From Clostridium sp031626875 (GTDB taxonomy: Bacteria; Bacillota; Clostridia; Clostridiales; Clostridiaceae): a DNA stretch of 64,000 bases. Below, piece by piece: positions 1-9,177 of the stretch. The stretch covers positions 200,497-264,496 of the forward strand of contig NZ_JANDMF010000001.1 of the NCBI RefSeq assembly GCF_031626875.1. Direction: 5' to 3'. The notes beneath the pieces are model-generated. The model was not told the DNA's origin, did no database searches, and was given only the letters and a program-made list of their open reading frames with translations. Position 1 is the first letter of the stretch. Every line of letters starts with the position of its first letter. The position numbers and the translations under genes are program-made.

Positions 1-1006
1 TATTTTCCTTACTATCATTCATTTCATAAGGTATTTTGTTGTATTCACATTCTTCATCAAACATACCCAACCTAATTCTTGTTGCCATTAATCTTTCAGC
101 AGCTGTAGTTATATCTTCTTCTGATACTAAACCTTCTTTATACGCTAGTAACATTTGAAGATATACATTTCCACAATTTAAATCACAACCATTTTTTATT
201 GCAAGAGCTGCTGATTCAGTAGCTGTACTTGTAACCTTATGATACAAATGAAAATCTGCAATAGCCCAACAATCAGATACCACATGCCCTTTAAATTTCC
301 ATTTTCCTCTTAAAATATCCTTTAATAAAATTTTACTTCCACAACAAGGTTCATCATTTGTACGATTGTAAGCCCCCATTACTGCTTCAACGTCAGCTTC
401 TTTCACACAAGCTTCAAAGGCTGGTAAATAAGTTTCAAATAAATCTTTTTCACTTACAACAGCATTAAATTCATGTCTTAACCCTTCTGGTCCACTGTGC
501 ACTGCAAAGTGTTTAGCACATGCTGCTATTTTTAAATACTTTCCATCACCTTGTAATCCTTTTACAAAAGCCACTCCTAACCTAGAAGTTAAATATGGGT
601 CTTCACCATAAGTTTCATGCCCACGTCCCCATCTTGGATCTCGGAAAATGTTTATATTAGGAGACCAATATGTCAATCCTTTATAAATATCTCTATCACC
701 TTTCTTAGAATTCTCATTATATTTTGCACGACCTTCAGTTGCTATAACTTGTGCAATTTTTTCTAGTAGCTCATCATCAAACATAGCAGCTAGTCCAATA
801 GCTTGAGGAAATACTGTTGCTGTCCCTGCCCTTGCTACCCCATGAAGCCCCTCATTCCACCAATTATATCTTGGTATATTTAAATGTTTTATAGCTGGTG
901 CCTTATAAGTTAATTGTTCTGCTCTTTCTTGAAGAGTCATTTTAGATACTAATTCTTTTGCTTTCTCTAATGCACGCTCATTAGTTATTCTTTCATTGTC
1001 TCCCAT
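1..1006 (-). CDS. GH3 family glycosidase (beta-xylosidase/beta-glucosidase type), 3' part outside window
   Basis: The reading frame stays open from an ATG at 1006 to the left edge, giving about 335 N-terminal residues without a stop; the C-terminal domains lie outside the window. The start has a good ribosome site (AGAAGGT, 5-6 nt upstream). Visible GH3 features are the NWWNEGLHGVARAG segment (about residues 48-61), SPNINIFRDPRWGRGHETYGED (113-135), AKHFAVHSGPE (164-174) and VVSDCWAI with the expected nucleophile Asp near residue 245. The NWWNEGLHGVARAG form is typical of the GH3 group that includes beta-xylosidases and some arabinofuranosidases. There is no signal peptide, so it probably acts in the cytoplasm on imported oligosaccharides. 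It follows the GH30 gene by 91 nt with no terminator between, so the two are probably co-transcribed. The exact substrate is not predictable. Confidence 0.9.
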   Translation of the reverse strand, partial: MGDNERITNERALEKAKELVSKMTLQERAEQLTYKAPAIKHLNIPRYNWWNEGLHGVARAGTATVFPQAIGLAAMFDDELLEKIAQVIATEGRAKYNENSKKGDRDIYKGLTYWSPNINIFRDPRWGRGHETYGEDPYLTSRLGVAFVKGLQGDGKYLKIAACAKHFAVHSGPEGLRHEFNAVVSEKDLFETYLPAFEACVKEADVEAVMGAYNRTNDEPCCGSKILLKDILRGKWKFKGHVVSDCWAIADFHLYHKVTSTATESAALAIKNGCDLNCGNVYLQMLLAYKEGLVSEEDITTAAERLMATRIRLGMFDEECEYNKIPYEMNDSKEN

Positions 1007-1097
1007 AGTATTACCTTCTCTCTATATTTTTTCTTGTTTGATAGAAAATTTATCATCATTCTAAACATCTCTTATACTTCTATTGCTACTGTTTTCC

Positions 1098-4000
1098 CTA
1101 TTTTAGTGCTTTTATCAATTCTGCAACTTTTCTTTGAGTTATACTGCTACTTGTTAATGCTTTCTGAGTCTCATAAATAAGACTACTATTTTTCCCCTTA
1201 TACTTCTTAAATGCTTGTCTTAGGGCATCACGGTCTGGTGCTGGAACAATAGAAAGTTCATCAGCATAAAGTATATTACCATCCTTGGAATACAGTGTCA
1301 TAATAACCTTAGCAGTACCATTTGGCTCATCATATACAAAAGCCTCATTGCTACTTTCAGCCCAATTTGCTACTTTTACATTAACAGGTTGAAAAGAACT
1401 TATACTAAGAGGCCCACCTTCAAGAATAGAACCTACCAATGTATTACCATTAAACCAAGCCCTTTCACCAGCTTCACGTGCTGCAAGAGGTTTTGGCATA
1501 TCGCGTCCACCAATTTTAGTAATACCTAACTGTTTACCACTTTGGTCATAGTATACTAATGCAGCTTTAACATCTCCTGGTTTTTCAGCTGCAACCTCAT
1601 AATCTAGTGGTCCATCCTTCATTGAAAGGAATTGACCATTAAAATGATATCTCTCACCTTTTGTCATCTTACCAGTGACATCTTGCCATATACCATCATA
1701 TTGTCCATCAGTACTTGTACGATTTTCCAATCTTGCAGAACCAGCAACTTTTGAAGTGTTATTATTTTTTAGATATCTTGAAAGCCCTGAATAACTCTGA
1801 ATTGTGCTCGCACTTAGTGTAGGTCCAGTGACATTTTGCTCAAACTTTCCTTTGCTATATCTACCTACTGACCATCCATCAGTATTTGAATCAGTTGTAG
1901 TATCAAAATCTCCATTCTTTAGCACATTTCCGTCTGTAGTTACCACTGAATTATTTGCATCATTACTCCAATCAGAATCATTAGCTCCAAATAAAAAGCG
2001 ATCAACTGTAATCTTATCCTGTAACCCACCTAATGCAGCTACAATATAAAGATCTTTATGTCCATAAGCTCCATTATCACCTGTGTCAACCTTAGCTTGA
2101 TATTTGCCATAATTTGTTCCTTCTGGTACAAGTATTTCAGCTACACGTTTTCCTTTTGATGTTATATCGTTAATGCTTCCTACATGTGTACCAACAGGTA
2201 GCACATATGCAAGTAAGCTTCCACCCTTACCTGATGTTGCATGTGAAAGTGCTGTTAGATATAGCAAGTGTCTACGAACAGTACCACCATTGGTAGAACC
2301 ATCAGCAAAATTTACATTTTTATAAGAGAGATACTCACTATTACCAAGTGAAACTGCTTCTTTTGTACGACCAGCATTCCCAACATTATTTCCCTTTATA
2401 TCGCTATCGTTTTCTTCTGCTTCAAAAGTGGAGAAAATATCACGTTCACTATCAAGTCCATTAAAAGTAGCATACCTACCTTCAGATGGTACTATTGTAA
2501 CAATACTTGCTGATGGAATATCAATGATGAACTTACCATTCTTCACAGGAATCTTTTCAAGCTTCTTCTGATTTTCACTTCCAGAAGTACGAAATACTGT
2601 TACACTCTTAGTACCCTCTGGAAAATCCCTCAAGGTGAACTCTAGATGTTTATTACTGTCATCATTATTAGAATTAGTTACAGTTATTGAGAAATCCTTA
2701 TTATCTGAACTCTTGAATCCAACGACATTTAAGTTATCGCTTGGCTCACGTGTCACACTAAAACGTTTATCCCCTGGATTCATGAAACGTGAAAAATGAC
2801 CAAAGCCATAAAAGCGTTTAAAGATTCGATATTCACCTGTTAGTGTACTAGTATGTCCAGCATATTGTTGGGAGTTTGTGTTTACCAAACGAATTAGGTC
2901 AGAACCATCTGCACCGTTATTATCCCATGTCATCCACCATAGATAGGCATTAATACCTGGATTACTAGTGAACATATTTGTCATAAGGTATGAATATCGT
3001 ACAGCATCATTGATATTCTGATTTCCATAACGCTGAGTATATGCACCTGCTGATCCATCACTAACATCTTGATTCATAAACTCGGCTTGCCAGATTTTAT
3101 ATCCATTTAGGTATGATGGCCACTTTGAACCATCTACTGTATAGTCATAAGGTTTAAGTGCAATATTGCTATTTCCTTCTGCATTATGCTTTAGTATGGT
3201 TTCATCTGTACCAGTGCCAACTGAACCATATAAATGAGTGGTAGTCACATCAAGATACTTATGTTTGTTTGTACCAGAATCTAGTTCAGGAAAAACCTCA
3301 GCTCCTTTATCCAAAGTAGCTTCTAGATTAGTTCCATCTAATGCACATAACTTTGGTTGAAAATCAATGACTTTACCATCAGGATTCTTAATTTCATATA
3401 GACTACCACCTGGCTGTACTGCTTTCTTTAAAGTTGGCCCTATGTAATCATCAATAAGCTCCTTGATATATGAAGAACTTGCACCTTCAAGGTCAGGTTC
3501 ATTAAATGGGTTTATATTAGTAATAGGAATCCCCCACTGCTCCCAATAGCCCTTAATATAATTCACTAAATAATCTGCATATGCTTGATAGTATATTTTT
3601 TTACCATCTGCAGCTTTATCATCACGTATTATTTTACTTGGAACATTGCTTCCAGCTGAAGCTGGCTTGCTCATCCAATAAGGTGCCTCCCACATACAGG
3701 CATAAAAGGTATGTACCCCATACTTCATTGCTTGTTTCATAGTCCACACTTGGTCTACATCAAAGATTTCTTTCCTAGTACGGGAACTGCTCTTAATTAC
3801 TACAGGTTTATCTCCTGATTCTTTAATCCAATTTACAGGACCACCATTATCATTTGCTATAGGCTTATCCCAATTATTATAATCCCACGCGAAATCCTTT
3901 ACAGGAACCATAGTGCCAGATTGATGTTCAGGTTCATTTGGCCAAATTGTATCAGTTTGACCATCATAGAAACGATTTGATGCTTTCATCATCTTATAGC

Positions 4001-4451
4001 CATACAAACCAGCTGTTCCATTCACAGGAATTGGGTTTCCTTCTATGTCATAACCAGGTTTATTTATGTCAGCCATGAAACCTGTCTTTGGATTAAATCC
4101 TGGACTACTTTGTGAAGCCCCACTAGCAGTAACACCACCATTACCAATAATAACTCGCACAATATCATGTCCAGTTCCATTCTTTTCACTAAATGCTAAG
4201 TCAAGCAAATGGCTGACTGTTTCTTGTTTACCTGCTGTAGCTAACTGTAGAAGCATACTTGAAGCAGTATATGCATAAGCAGAACCTACACCATCCATAG
4301 TCTGATATGTTGTTTTCCAATCAGCAATAACTGGAGCTGCATAATTTACTGCCTTTGCTTGAAAAGGGACCGACATTGTAATACTCATAGAAAATGCTAG
4401 TGTAGTACCAATTAAAAATGCCAACGACTTTGTTTCCTTATTTTTCCTCAT
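1098..4451 (-). CDS. Secreted GH30-type endo-glycosidase with C-terminal carbohydrate-binding domains
   Basis: A 1117-residue exported enzyme. A signal peptide ends near residue 34 (VPFQAKA). The catalytic (beta/alpha)8 domain runs from about 40 to 560. INPFNEP places the acid/base Glu at 318, and WQAEFMN places the likely nucleophile Glu at 457, both with the spacing expected of clan A glycosidases. A beta-sandwich typical of GH30 follows to about 670. Next comes a CBM6/35-like stretch (about 690-860) and a CBM4/16-like jelly roll beginning NVLKNGDFD (about 880-1080). A short helical tail ends the protein. GH30 members include endo-beta-1,6-galactanases, xylanases and glucosylceramidases. 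The arabinose/galactose context favours a galactan or arabinogalactan side-chain substrate, but this is inference. It is transcribed divergently from an AraC regulator and probably together with the GH3 gene. Confidence 0.8.
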   Translation of the reverse strand: MRKNKETKSLAFLIGTTLAFSMSITMSVPFQAKAVNYAAPVIADWKTTYQTMDGVGSAYAYTASSMLLQLATAGKQETVSHLLDLAFSEKNGTGHDIVRVIIGNGGVTASGASQSSPGFNPKTGFMADINKPGYDIEGNPIPVNGTAGLYGYKMMKASNRFYDGQTDTIWPNEPEHQSGTMVPVKDFAWDYNNWDKPIANDNGGPVNWIKESGDKPVVIKSSSRTRKEIFDVDQVWTMKQAMKYGVHTFYACMWEAPYWMSKPASAGSNVPSKIIRDDKAADGKKIYYQAYADYLVNYIKGYWEQWGIPITNINPFNEPDLEGASSSYIKELIDDYIGPTLKKAVQPGGSLYEIKNPDGKVIDFQPKLCALDGTNLEATLDKGAEVFPELDSGTNKHKYLDVTTTHLYGSVGTGTDETILKHNAEGNSNIALKPYDYTVDGSKWPSYLNGYKIWQAEFMNQDVSDGSAGAYTQRYGNQNINDAVRYSYLMTNMFTSNPGINAYLWWMTWDNNGADGSDLIRLVNTNSQQYAGHTSTLTGEYRIFKRFYGFGHFSRFMNPGDKRFSVTREPSDNLNVVGFKSSDNKDFSITVTNSNNDDSNKHLEFTLRDFPEGTKSVTVFRTSGSENQKKLEKIPVKNGKFIIDIPSASIVTIVPSEGRYATFNGLDSERDIFSTFEAEENDSDIKGNNVGNAGRTKEAVSLGNSEYLSYKNVNFADGSTNGGTVRRHLLYLTALSHATSGKGGSLLAYVLPVGTHVGSINDITSKGKRVAEILVPEGTNYGKYQAKVDTGDNGAYGHKDLYIVAALGGLQDKITVDRFLFGANDSDWSNDANNSVVTTDGNVLKNGDFDTTTDSNTDGWSVGRYSKGKFEQNVTGPTLSASTIQSYSGLSRYLKNNNTSKVAGSARLENRTSTDGQYDGIWQDVTGKMTKGERYHFNGQFLSMKDGPLDYEVAAEKPGDVKAALVYYDQSGKQLGITKIGGRDMPKPLAAREAGERAWFNGNTLVGSILEGGPLSISSFQPVNVKVANWAESSNEAFVYDEPNGTAKVIMTLYSKDGNILYADELSIVPAPDRDALRQAFKKYKGKNSSLIYETQKALTSSSITQRKVAELIKALK

Positions 4452-4470
4452 ATTGTAATCTCCTTCTTTA

Positions 4471-4530
4471 ATTGTAAGTTATTGATAATATTTTATTGCT
4501 ATAATATAATAAACTCAATGGTCAAAAATT
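4471..4530. promoter_or_regulatory. Divergent promoter region between GH30 and AraC regulator
   Basis: On the + strand TTGATA (4482-4487) and TATAAT (4505-4510) are separated by exactly 17 bp, a near-consensus sigma-A promoter for the AraC gene with a start near 4517. On the minus strand TTGAGT, 17 bp, TAAAAT lie in the same interval and could drive the GH30 gene; a TTGACC hexamer slightly upstream is an alternative. The overlap suggests that the AraC protein, once bound, affects both directions. Confidence 0.6.
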
Positions 4531-4571
4531 AGATGACTTGTACAATTTTCGAAAGGATAGTATATTTTTAT

Positions 4572-5375
4572 ATGAATTATGCTGATATTAATCCACAAAT
4601 TGAATATTTCATTAATAGACATTCCACACCTAGTTGGATTATTGAAGATGACATAACAAATTTTATTGATTTGACATATATCTTTAAAGGAAAAGCTTAC
4701 TATACTATTAATAATGCAAAATATGAATTAAATGAAGGTGATCTTATATGCATTCCAGCAGGTAGCCGTAGAAGTGCCTTTACTGATGATGAAAATTTGA
4801 TGTCAAGTTATGCTCTAAATTTCCAACTGTATAATCTAACAGGTAATACTGTAGCTTTGCCATTTCCTCTAGTATCACATATTGGTAAACCAGAAGAATT
4901 GCTTTCTCTATATAATAATTTAACATTTGAATGGTTGAAAAAAAACCAAGGTTACGAATTAAAAACTCGTGCTTTACTTCTTATGATACTTCATTATTAT
5001 TTTAAACATTTGTATTATAAAGATAACATTATTGATGTAGACAAACGTATTCAAAAAGCTATTAACTATATTTTAAGAAACTTGCAAAATCAAATAGAAG
5101 TAAAAGAATTGGCATCTTCCGCTGGTTTAACCACTGCCTATTTTGGCACTCTTTTTAAGAGGTACATGGGATTATCTGTTAAAGAATATATTAATCGAAT
5201 GAAAATTAATAATGCTGAAAATATTTTGTTGAGTGGTGAATTTTCTGTTCAAGAGGCTGCATATAGATGCGGTTTTGAAGACGTTTACTACTTTAGTAAG
5301 CTATTTAAAAAAACAAAAGGATTCTCACCATCTAAAATTCTATTAGAGAAAAATAAAAGCCACCAATATTTATAG
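4572..5375 (+). CDS. AraC-family transcriptional regulator
   Basis: A cupin-type sensor domain (about residues 20-120, with YTINNAKYELNEGDLICIPAG) is followed by two C-terminal helix-turn-helix units (about 165-262, ending in the AraC signature YYFSKLFKKTKGFSPS). I place the start at the ATG at 4572 (267 residues) because GAAAGG at 4551-4556 precedes it; the in-frame ATG at 4533 has no ribosome site and lies almost on the predicted transcript start. The arrangement is that of sugar-responsive AraC proteins which bind an effector in the cupin pocket. Being divergent from the GH30/GH3 pair, it is probably their activator. The effector cannot be read from the sequence. Confidence 0.85.
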   Translation: MNYADINPQIEYFINRHSTPSWIIEDDITNFIDLTYIFKGKAYYTINNAKYELNEGDLICIPAGSRRSAFTDDENLMSSYALNFQLYNLTGNTVALPFPLVSHIGKPEELLSLYNNLTFEWLKKNQGYELKTRALLLMILHYYFKHLYYKDNIIDVDKRIQKAINYILRNLQNQIEVKELASSAGLTTAYFGTLFKRYMGLSVKEYINRMKINNAENILLSGEFSVQEAAYRCGFEDVYYFSKLFKKTKGFSPSKILLEKNKSHQYL

Positions 5376-5402
5376 TTATGTATATTTTATGGAATCATAA
5401 AT

Positions 5403-5440
5403 TAAAAATGCACCAATCCCACAATGATTGGTGCATAAAT
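5403..5440 (-). terminator. Terminator of the arabinose operon (possibly bidirectional)
   Basis: A perfect 11-bp stem (ATGCACCAATC at 5408-5418 pairing with 5426-5436) with a 7-nt loop. Read on the minus strand it is followed by TTTTT, so it ends the transcript coming out of galM. It may also serve the convergent AraC gene, although the + side lacks a good T-run. Confidence 0.8.
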
Positions 5441-5452
5441 TCCTAATTAACT

Positions 5453-6481
5453 TTAAGCTAATCCAAAATGATATTTTATATTATAATGTTTATTTTTATC
5501 AGCCTTTAGTACAATGTCCCCAAAACCTTCATGATTAATTGCATCTGGTAAAGTTTGAGGCTCTAATGCAACTGCCATATGTTTTTCTATACTCTTACCA
5601 TTCATTTTGAAATTATCATAATCATAGTTTAAAGTATAAACAATTAATGCATTTCGTTCTGATTCAATATCTAATCTTATTCCTGTATCTTCACTAGTTA
5701 AAGTAGTAATATTTTTACTATTAACTTTAAATGGATGATCTATTCCATCTAATTTTAATTCCTTTTTAAAACTCTCTATTACCTTCATTAAATCCTTTGG
5801 CTTTCTAAAATCAAAAGGTGTTTCCTTAACATTTTTAAGATTTCCTGTAGGTATATTATCAGTTCTAAGTTCTCCAACATAGTCTGAATTAATTTTTAAG
5901 GTATGATTTCTTAGTAAATTATCAAAATTACCACTTAAATTGAAATAAGAATGTATAGTTGGATTAAATAACGTATCCTTATCTGAAACTGCCTCAAAAT
6001 CAATATTTAAATCATTATTATCATTTAAAGAATAGGTGATTTTAACTTTCATATTACCAGGAAACCCATCATGCTCTTCTTTAATAATTTTATAAAAGGT
6101 TACACTATTATTACTTTCAGAAATCTCACTTTCCCAATTAAATGAATTAAAGCCATGAGTACCTCCATGAAGAAGATTTTCTCCTTCATTTGGTTCTACC
6201 TTATACCTTTTCCCTTTAATCTCAAATTCACCTTTTTCTATACGTCCAGCCACACGCCCTATAGCTGCTGCTGAAAATATTTTTGTATCTTTTAAATAGT
6301 AATCTAAATTATCAAATCCTAGCAATACATTAACTGGATTATTATTTTTATCTAAAGCATAAATTTCTGTTAAAGTAGCTCCATGAGAAATGCATGAAAA
6401 TTTCATGCCATTTTTATTATTTATAGTGTACTTATACACAGGCTTTTCTTTAGATTGTCCACAAATTTCTTTTTCAATCAC
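5453..6481 (-). CDS. galM: Aldose 1-epimerase (mutarotase)
   Basis: Interconverts alpha and beta anomers of aldoses such as galactose, glucose and arabinose in the cytoplasm. The 342-residue length fits the family. Seen are NLLHGGTHGFN (His105 region), FNPTIHSYFNLSG with the catalytic His at 177, and the C-terminal ALEPQTLPDA with the base Glu. The start is a GTG at 6481 preceded by AGGTGGGAG; the overlapping ATG is out of frame and meets a stop at once. It is the last gene of the araB-araD-araA-tal-tkt-galM operon, 13 nt after tkt and just before a terminator. This placement suggests it supplies the anomer used by arabinose isomerase. Its specificity within aldoses is uncertain. Confidence 0.9.
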   Translation of the reverse strand: MIEKEICGQSKEKPVYKYTINNKNGMKFSCISHGATLTEIYALDKNNNPVNVLLGFDNLDYYLKDTKIFSAAAIGRVAGRIEKGEFEIKGKRYKVEPNEGENLLHGGTHGFNSFNWESEISESNNSVTFYKIIKEEHDGFPGNMKVKITYSLNDNNDLNIDFEAVSDKDTLFNPTIHSYFNLSGNFDNLLRNHTLKINSDYVGELRTDNIPTGNLKNVKETPFDFRKPKDLMKVIESFKKELKLDGIDHPFKVNSKNITTLTSEDTGIRLDIESERNALIVYTLNYDYDNFKMNGKSIEKHMAVALEPQTLPDAINHEGFGDIVLKADKNKHYNIKYHFGLA

Positions 6482-6494
6482 ATTTCTCCCACCT

Positions 6495-8486
6495 TTATTT
6501 TAAATTTTCTAAAACTTTCTTAGCTTTTTCTACTACATTTTCTATAGTAAATCCAAATTCTTTAAATAAAACTTCTGCCTTTCCTGATGCTCCAAATGTC
6601 TTCATTCCTATTACTTCCCCATCAAGGCCTACATATTTATGCCACCCAAAAGGTGATGCAGCTTCTACAGCAACTCTTGCCCTAACCTTTTTAGGTAATA
6701 CTGAATTCCTATACTCTTCACTTTGCTCTTCAAATAATTCAAAAGAAGGCATACTAACAACTCTTGCATCTATATTTTCTTTTTCTAATTCTTTTGCAGC
6801 ATTAAAAATAAGTTCAACTTCAGAACCTGAAGCCATTAATATAATATCTGGATTTTCTTTATTTTTTGAATTTTTAAGTATATATCCACCCTTTAATGCT
6901 TTTTTACCTGATCCCTCATATAAAGGTAGTGTTTGTCTTGTAAGAACTAAGGAAGTTGGTCCTTTTTTACTATTTATCGCACAGTACCAAGCTACAGCAG
7001 TTTCATTTGAATCAGCTGGTCTAAATGTAGTCATATTAGGGATTGATCTAAGTGCTGCTAATTGTTCAATAGGTTCATGAGTTGGTCCATCTTCTCCTAC
7101 TCCAATACTGTCATGAGTTAACACATAAGTAATTGGAAGTTTCATTAAAGCTGAAAGTCTCATTGCTCCCTTCATATAATCACTAAATACAAAGAATGTA
7201 CCAACAAATACTTTAAGCCCTCCATGTAAATACATTCCATTAGCAATAGCAGCCATAGCATGTTCTCTTACACCAAAATGCATATTAGATCCTTTTCTAT
7301 TTTCTGCTGAAAAGTCTCCTCTACCTTCCATATATGTTTTATTTGATGGTGCTAAATCTGCAGAACCGCCTATAAGGTTAGGAAGAAGTTTTGCAAGTCT
7401 ATTGATTATAACCCCTGAGGATTGTCTTGTAGCCATTGGCTTATCAAATTTCCAGAACTCATCTTCTTCTAAAAGATTAACTTCTCCCACTCCACTAAAC
7501 CAAAGTTCCCATTCTTTAGCTAAAGCTGGATATTCTTTTTCATATTCTTTAAATAAATTTTTCCATTTAATTTCTTCTTTTTCAGCTTTTACTTTGAATT
7601 CTTCTCTAAAAGCCCTTACCTCATTTGGAATAGTAAAAGGTTCATAATTCCAATTTAAGTTTTCTTTTGTAAGTTTTAGATTTTCTTCTCCTAAAGCTTC
7701 CCCATGTGCTGATGGTGTTCCTTGTTTACTAGGACATCCAAAACCTATTATGTTTTTGACAATTATTATTGAAGGTTTATTTTCTTCCTTTTTAGCTGCC
7801 TCAATAGCTGAATCTATCTTCTTTATATCATTTCCATCATCTACATTTATAACTTGCCATCCATATGCTTCATATCTTAAAGCAACATTTTCTCTGAAAG
7901 CAATATCTGTATTACCTTCTATAGATATATTGTTTGAATCATATAAAACTATTAATTTTCCTAGTCCTAGAGTTCCAGCTAAAGAGCTAGCTTCACCTGA
8001 AATTCCTTCCATTAAACATCCATCACCAGCTATAGCATAAGTATAATGATCTACGATCTTATAATCTTCCCTATTAAATTTTTTTGCTAAATAGGTTTCT
8101 CCTATAGCCATACCAACTGCATTACAAATTCCTTGTCCTAGTGGTCCTGTAGTTGTTTCTATTCCATGAGTATGCCTATATTCAGGATGTCCAGGAGTTT
8201 TACTTCCATATTGTCTAAAATTCTTAATGTCCTCTTCACTTACATCATATCCAAATATATTAAGTAAAGAATATAAAAGCATTGAACCATGCCCTGCAGA
8301 AAGTACAAATCTATCTCTATCTCTCCAATCTGCATTTCCTGGATTATGTTTTAGATGTCTACCCCAAAGTGTATAAGCCATTGTTGCACAACCTAAAGGC
8401 AAGCCTGGATGTCCAGACTTTGCCTTTTCAATAGCTTCTGCTGAAAGTATTCTTATTGTATTTATAGCTAATTTATCTCTTTCCAT
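6495..8486 (-). CDS. tkt: Transketolase
   Basis: Transfers two-carbon units between pentose and triose/hexose phosphates with thiamine diphosphate, in the non-oxidative pentose phosphate pathway. The 663 residues match the usual length. Seen are SGHPGLPLG (His26), LSAGHGSMLLY (His66), GPLGQGICNAVGMA, the ThDP/metal motif AGDGCLMEGISGEAS, and REHAMAAIANGM carrying the catalytic Glu of the second domain. It follows the transaldolase gene by 21 nt, with its own AGGAGGG site. Together with tal it takes the D-xylulose 5-phosphate made by AraA, AraB and AraD into glycolysis, so this is a pentose-induced copy. A housekeeping transketolase may exist elsewhere in the genome. Confidence 0.96.
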   Translation of the reverse strand: MERDKLAINTIRILSAEAIEKAKSGHPGLPLGCATMAYTLWGRHLKHNPGNADWRDRDRFVLSAGHGSMLLYSLLNIFGYDVSEEDIKNFRQYGSKTPGHPEYRHTHGIETTTGPLGQGICNAVGMAIGETYLAKKFNREDYKIVDHYTYAIAGDGCLMEGISGEASSLAGTLGLGKLIVLYDSNNISIEGNTDIAFRENVALRYEAYGWQVINVDDGNDIKKIDSAIEAAKKEENKPSIIIVKNIIGFGCPSKQGTPSAHGEALGEENLKLTKENLNWNYEPFTIPNEVRAFREEFKVKAEKEEIKWKNLFKEYEKEYPALAKEWELWFSGVGEVNLLEEDEFWKFDKPMATRQSSGVIINRLAKLLPNLIGGSADLAPSNKTYMEGRGDFSAENRKGSNMHFGVREHAMAAIANGMYLHGGLKVFVGTFFVFSDYMKGAMRLSALMKLPITYVLTHDSIGVGEDGPTHEPIEQLAALRSIPNMTTFRPADSNETAVAWYCAINSKKGPTSLVLTRQTLPLYEGSGKKALKGGYILKNSKNKENPDIILMASGSEVELIFNAAKELEKENIDARVVSMPSFELFEEQSEEYRNSVLPKKVRARVAVEAASPFGWHKYVGLDGEVIGMKTFGASGKAEVLFKEFGFTIENVVEKAKKVLENLK

Positions 8487-8507
8487 AAAGCTACCCTCCT
8501 TTATTTC

Positions 8508-9152
8508 TTATTTAAATGCTTCTTCCCAATCCTTCATAAATCTCTCTATTCCTGCATCAGTAAGAGGATGTTTAACTAATTGTTTTAAAACTTTATATGG
8601 AATTGTACCTATATGTGCCCCAGCTTCTGCAGCATCAACTACATGTTTTGGACTTCTTATACTTGCAGCTATTATTTCTGTTTCTATACCATGAATCTCA
8701 AAAATATTAACAATAGAATTTATTAACTCCATTGAATCTGAAGATATATCATCTAATCTTCCAAGAAAAGGACTTACAAAGGTAGCTCCTGCTTTTGCTG
8801 CAAGAAGAGCTTGACCTGCTGAAAATATAAGTGTTACATTTGTCTTTATTCCTTCTTTAGATAACACTTTTACAGCTTTTAATCCTTCTTCTGTTATTGG
8901 TATTTTTACTACCATATTTTTATGGATTTTAGCTATTTCTCTTCCTTCTTTAATCATTCCTTCTGCATCTAAAGCAATAACTTCTCCACTTATAGGCCCG
9001 TCTACTATAGATGTAATCTCTTGTATAACTTCATTAAAGTCTCTGCCTTCCTTTGCTATAAGTGAAGGATTTGTTGTTACTCCACAAATTATTCCCATAT
9101 CATTAGCTTCTTTTATTTCATCAACATTAGCTGTATCTATAAATAACTTCAT
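8508..9152 (-). CDS. tal: Transaldolase, small (MipB/TalC-like) type
   Basis: A 214-residue class I aldolase-type barrel of the short transaldolase/fructose-6-phosphate aldolase family. The N-terminus MKLFIDTANVDEIKEAND is characteristic. The Schiff-base lysine is expected in VVKIPITEEGLKAVKVL, and SPFLGRLDDI is the phosphate-side segment. It moves a dihydroxyacetone unit between sedoheptulose 7-phosphate and glyceraldehyde 3-phosphate. Its neighbours, araA 25 nt upstream and tkt 21 nt downstream, support transaldolase rather than free fructose-6-phosphate aldolase activity, although the two cannot be separated by motif reading. Confidence 0.92.
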   Translation of the reverse strand: MKLFIDTANVDEIKEANDMGIICGVTTNPSLIAKEGRDFNEVIQEITSIVDGPISGEVIALDAEGMIKEGREIAKIHKNMVVKIPITEEGLKAVKVLSKEGIKTNVTLIFSAGQALLAAKAGATFVSPFLGRLDDISSDSMELINSIVNIFEIHGIETEIIAASIRSPKHVVDAAEAGAHIGTIPYKVLKQLVKHPLTDAGIERFMKDWEEAFK

Positions 9153-9177
9153 TTTTTCTCCTCCTAAATATAAAGAT

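Noticed and set aside
1804..2049. Open frames opposite long genes (here, and likewise at 7402, 26509, 32369, 53728, 57685, 58759 and others)
   Set aside because: They lie wholly inside well-supported genes on the other strand, lack ribosome sites and show low-complexity composition expected of antisense frames.
4533..4571. Upstream ATG of the AraC regulator
   Set aside because: It sits 16 nt from the predicted transcript start with no ribosome site; GAAAGG precedes the ATG at 4572.
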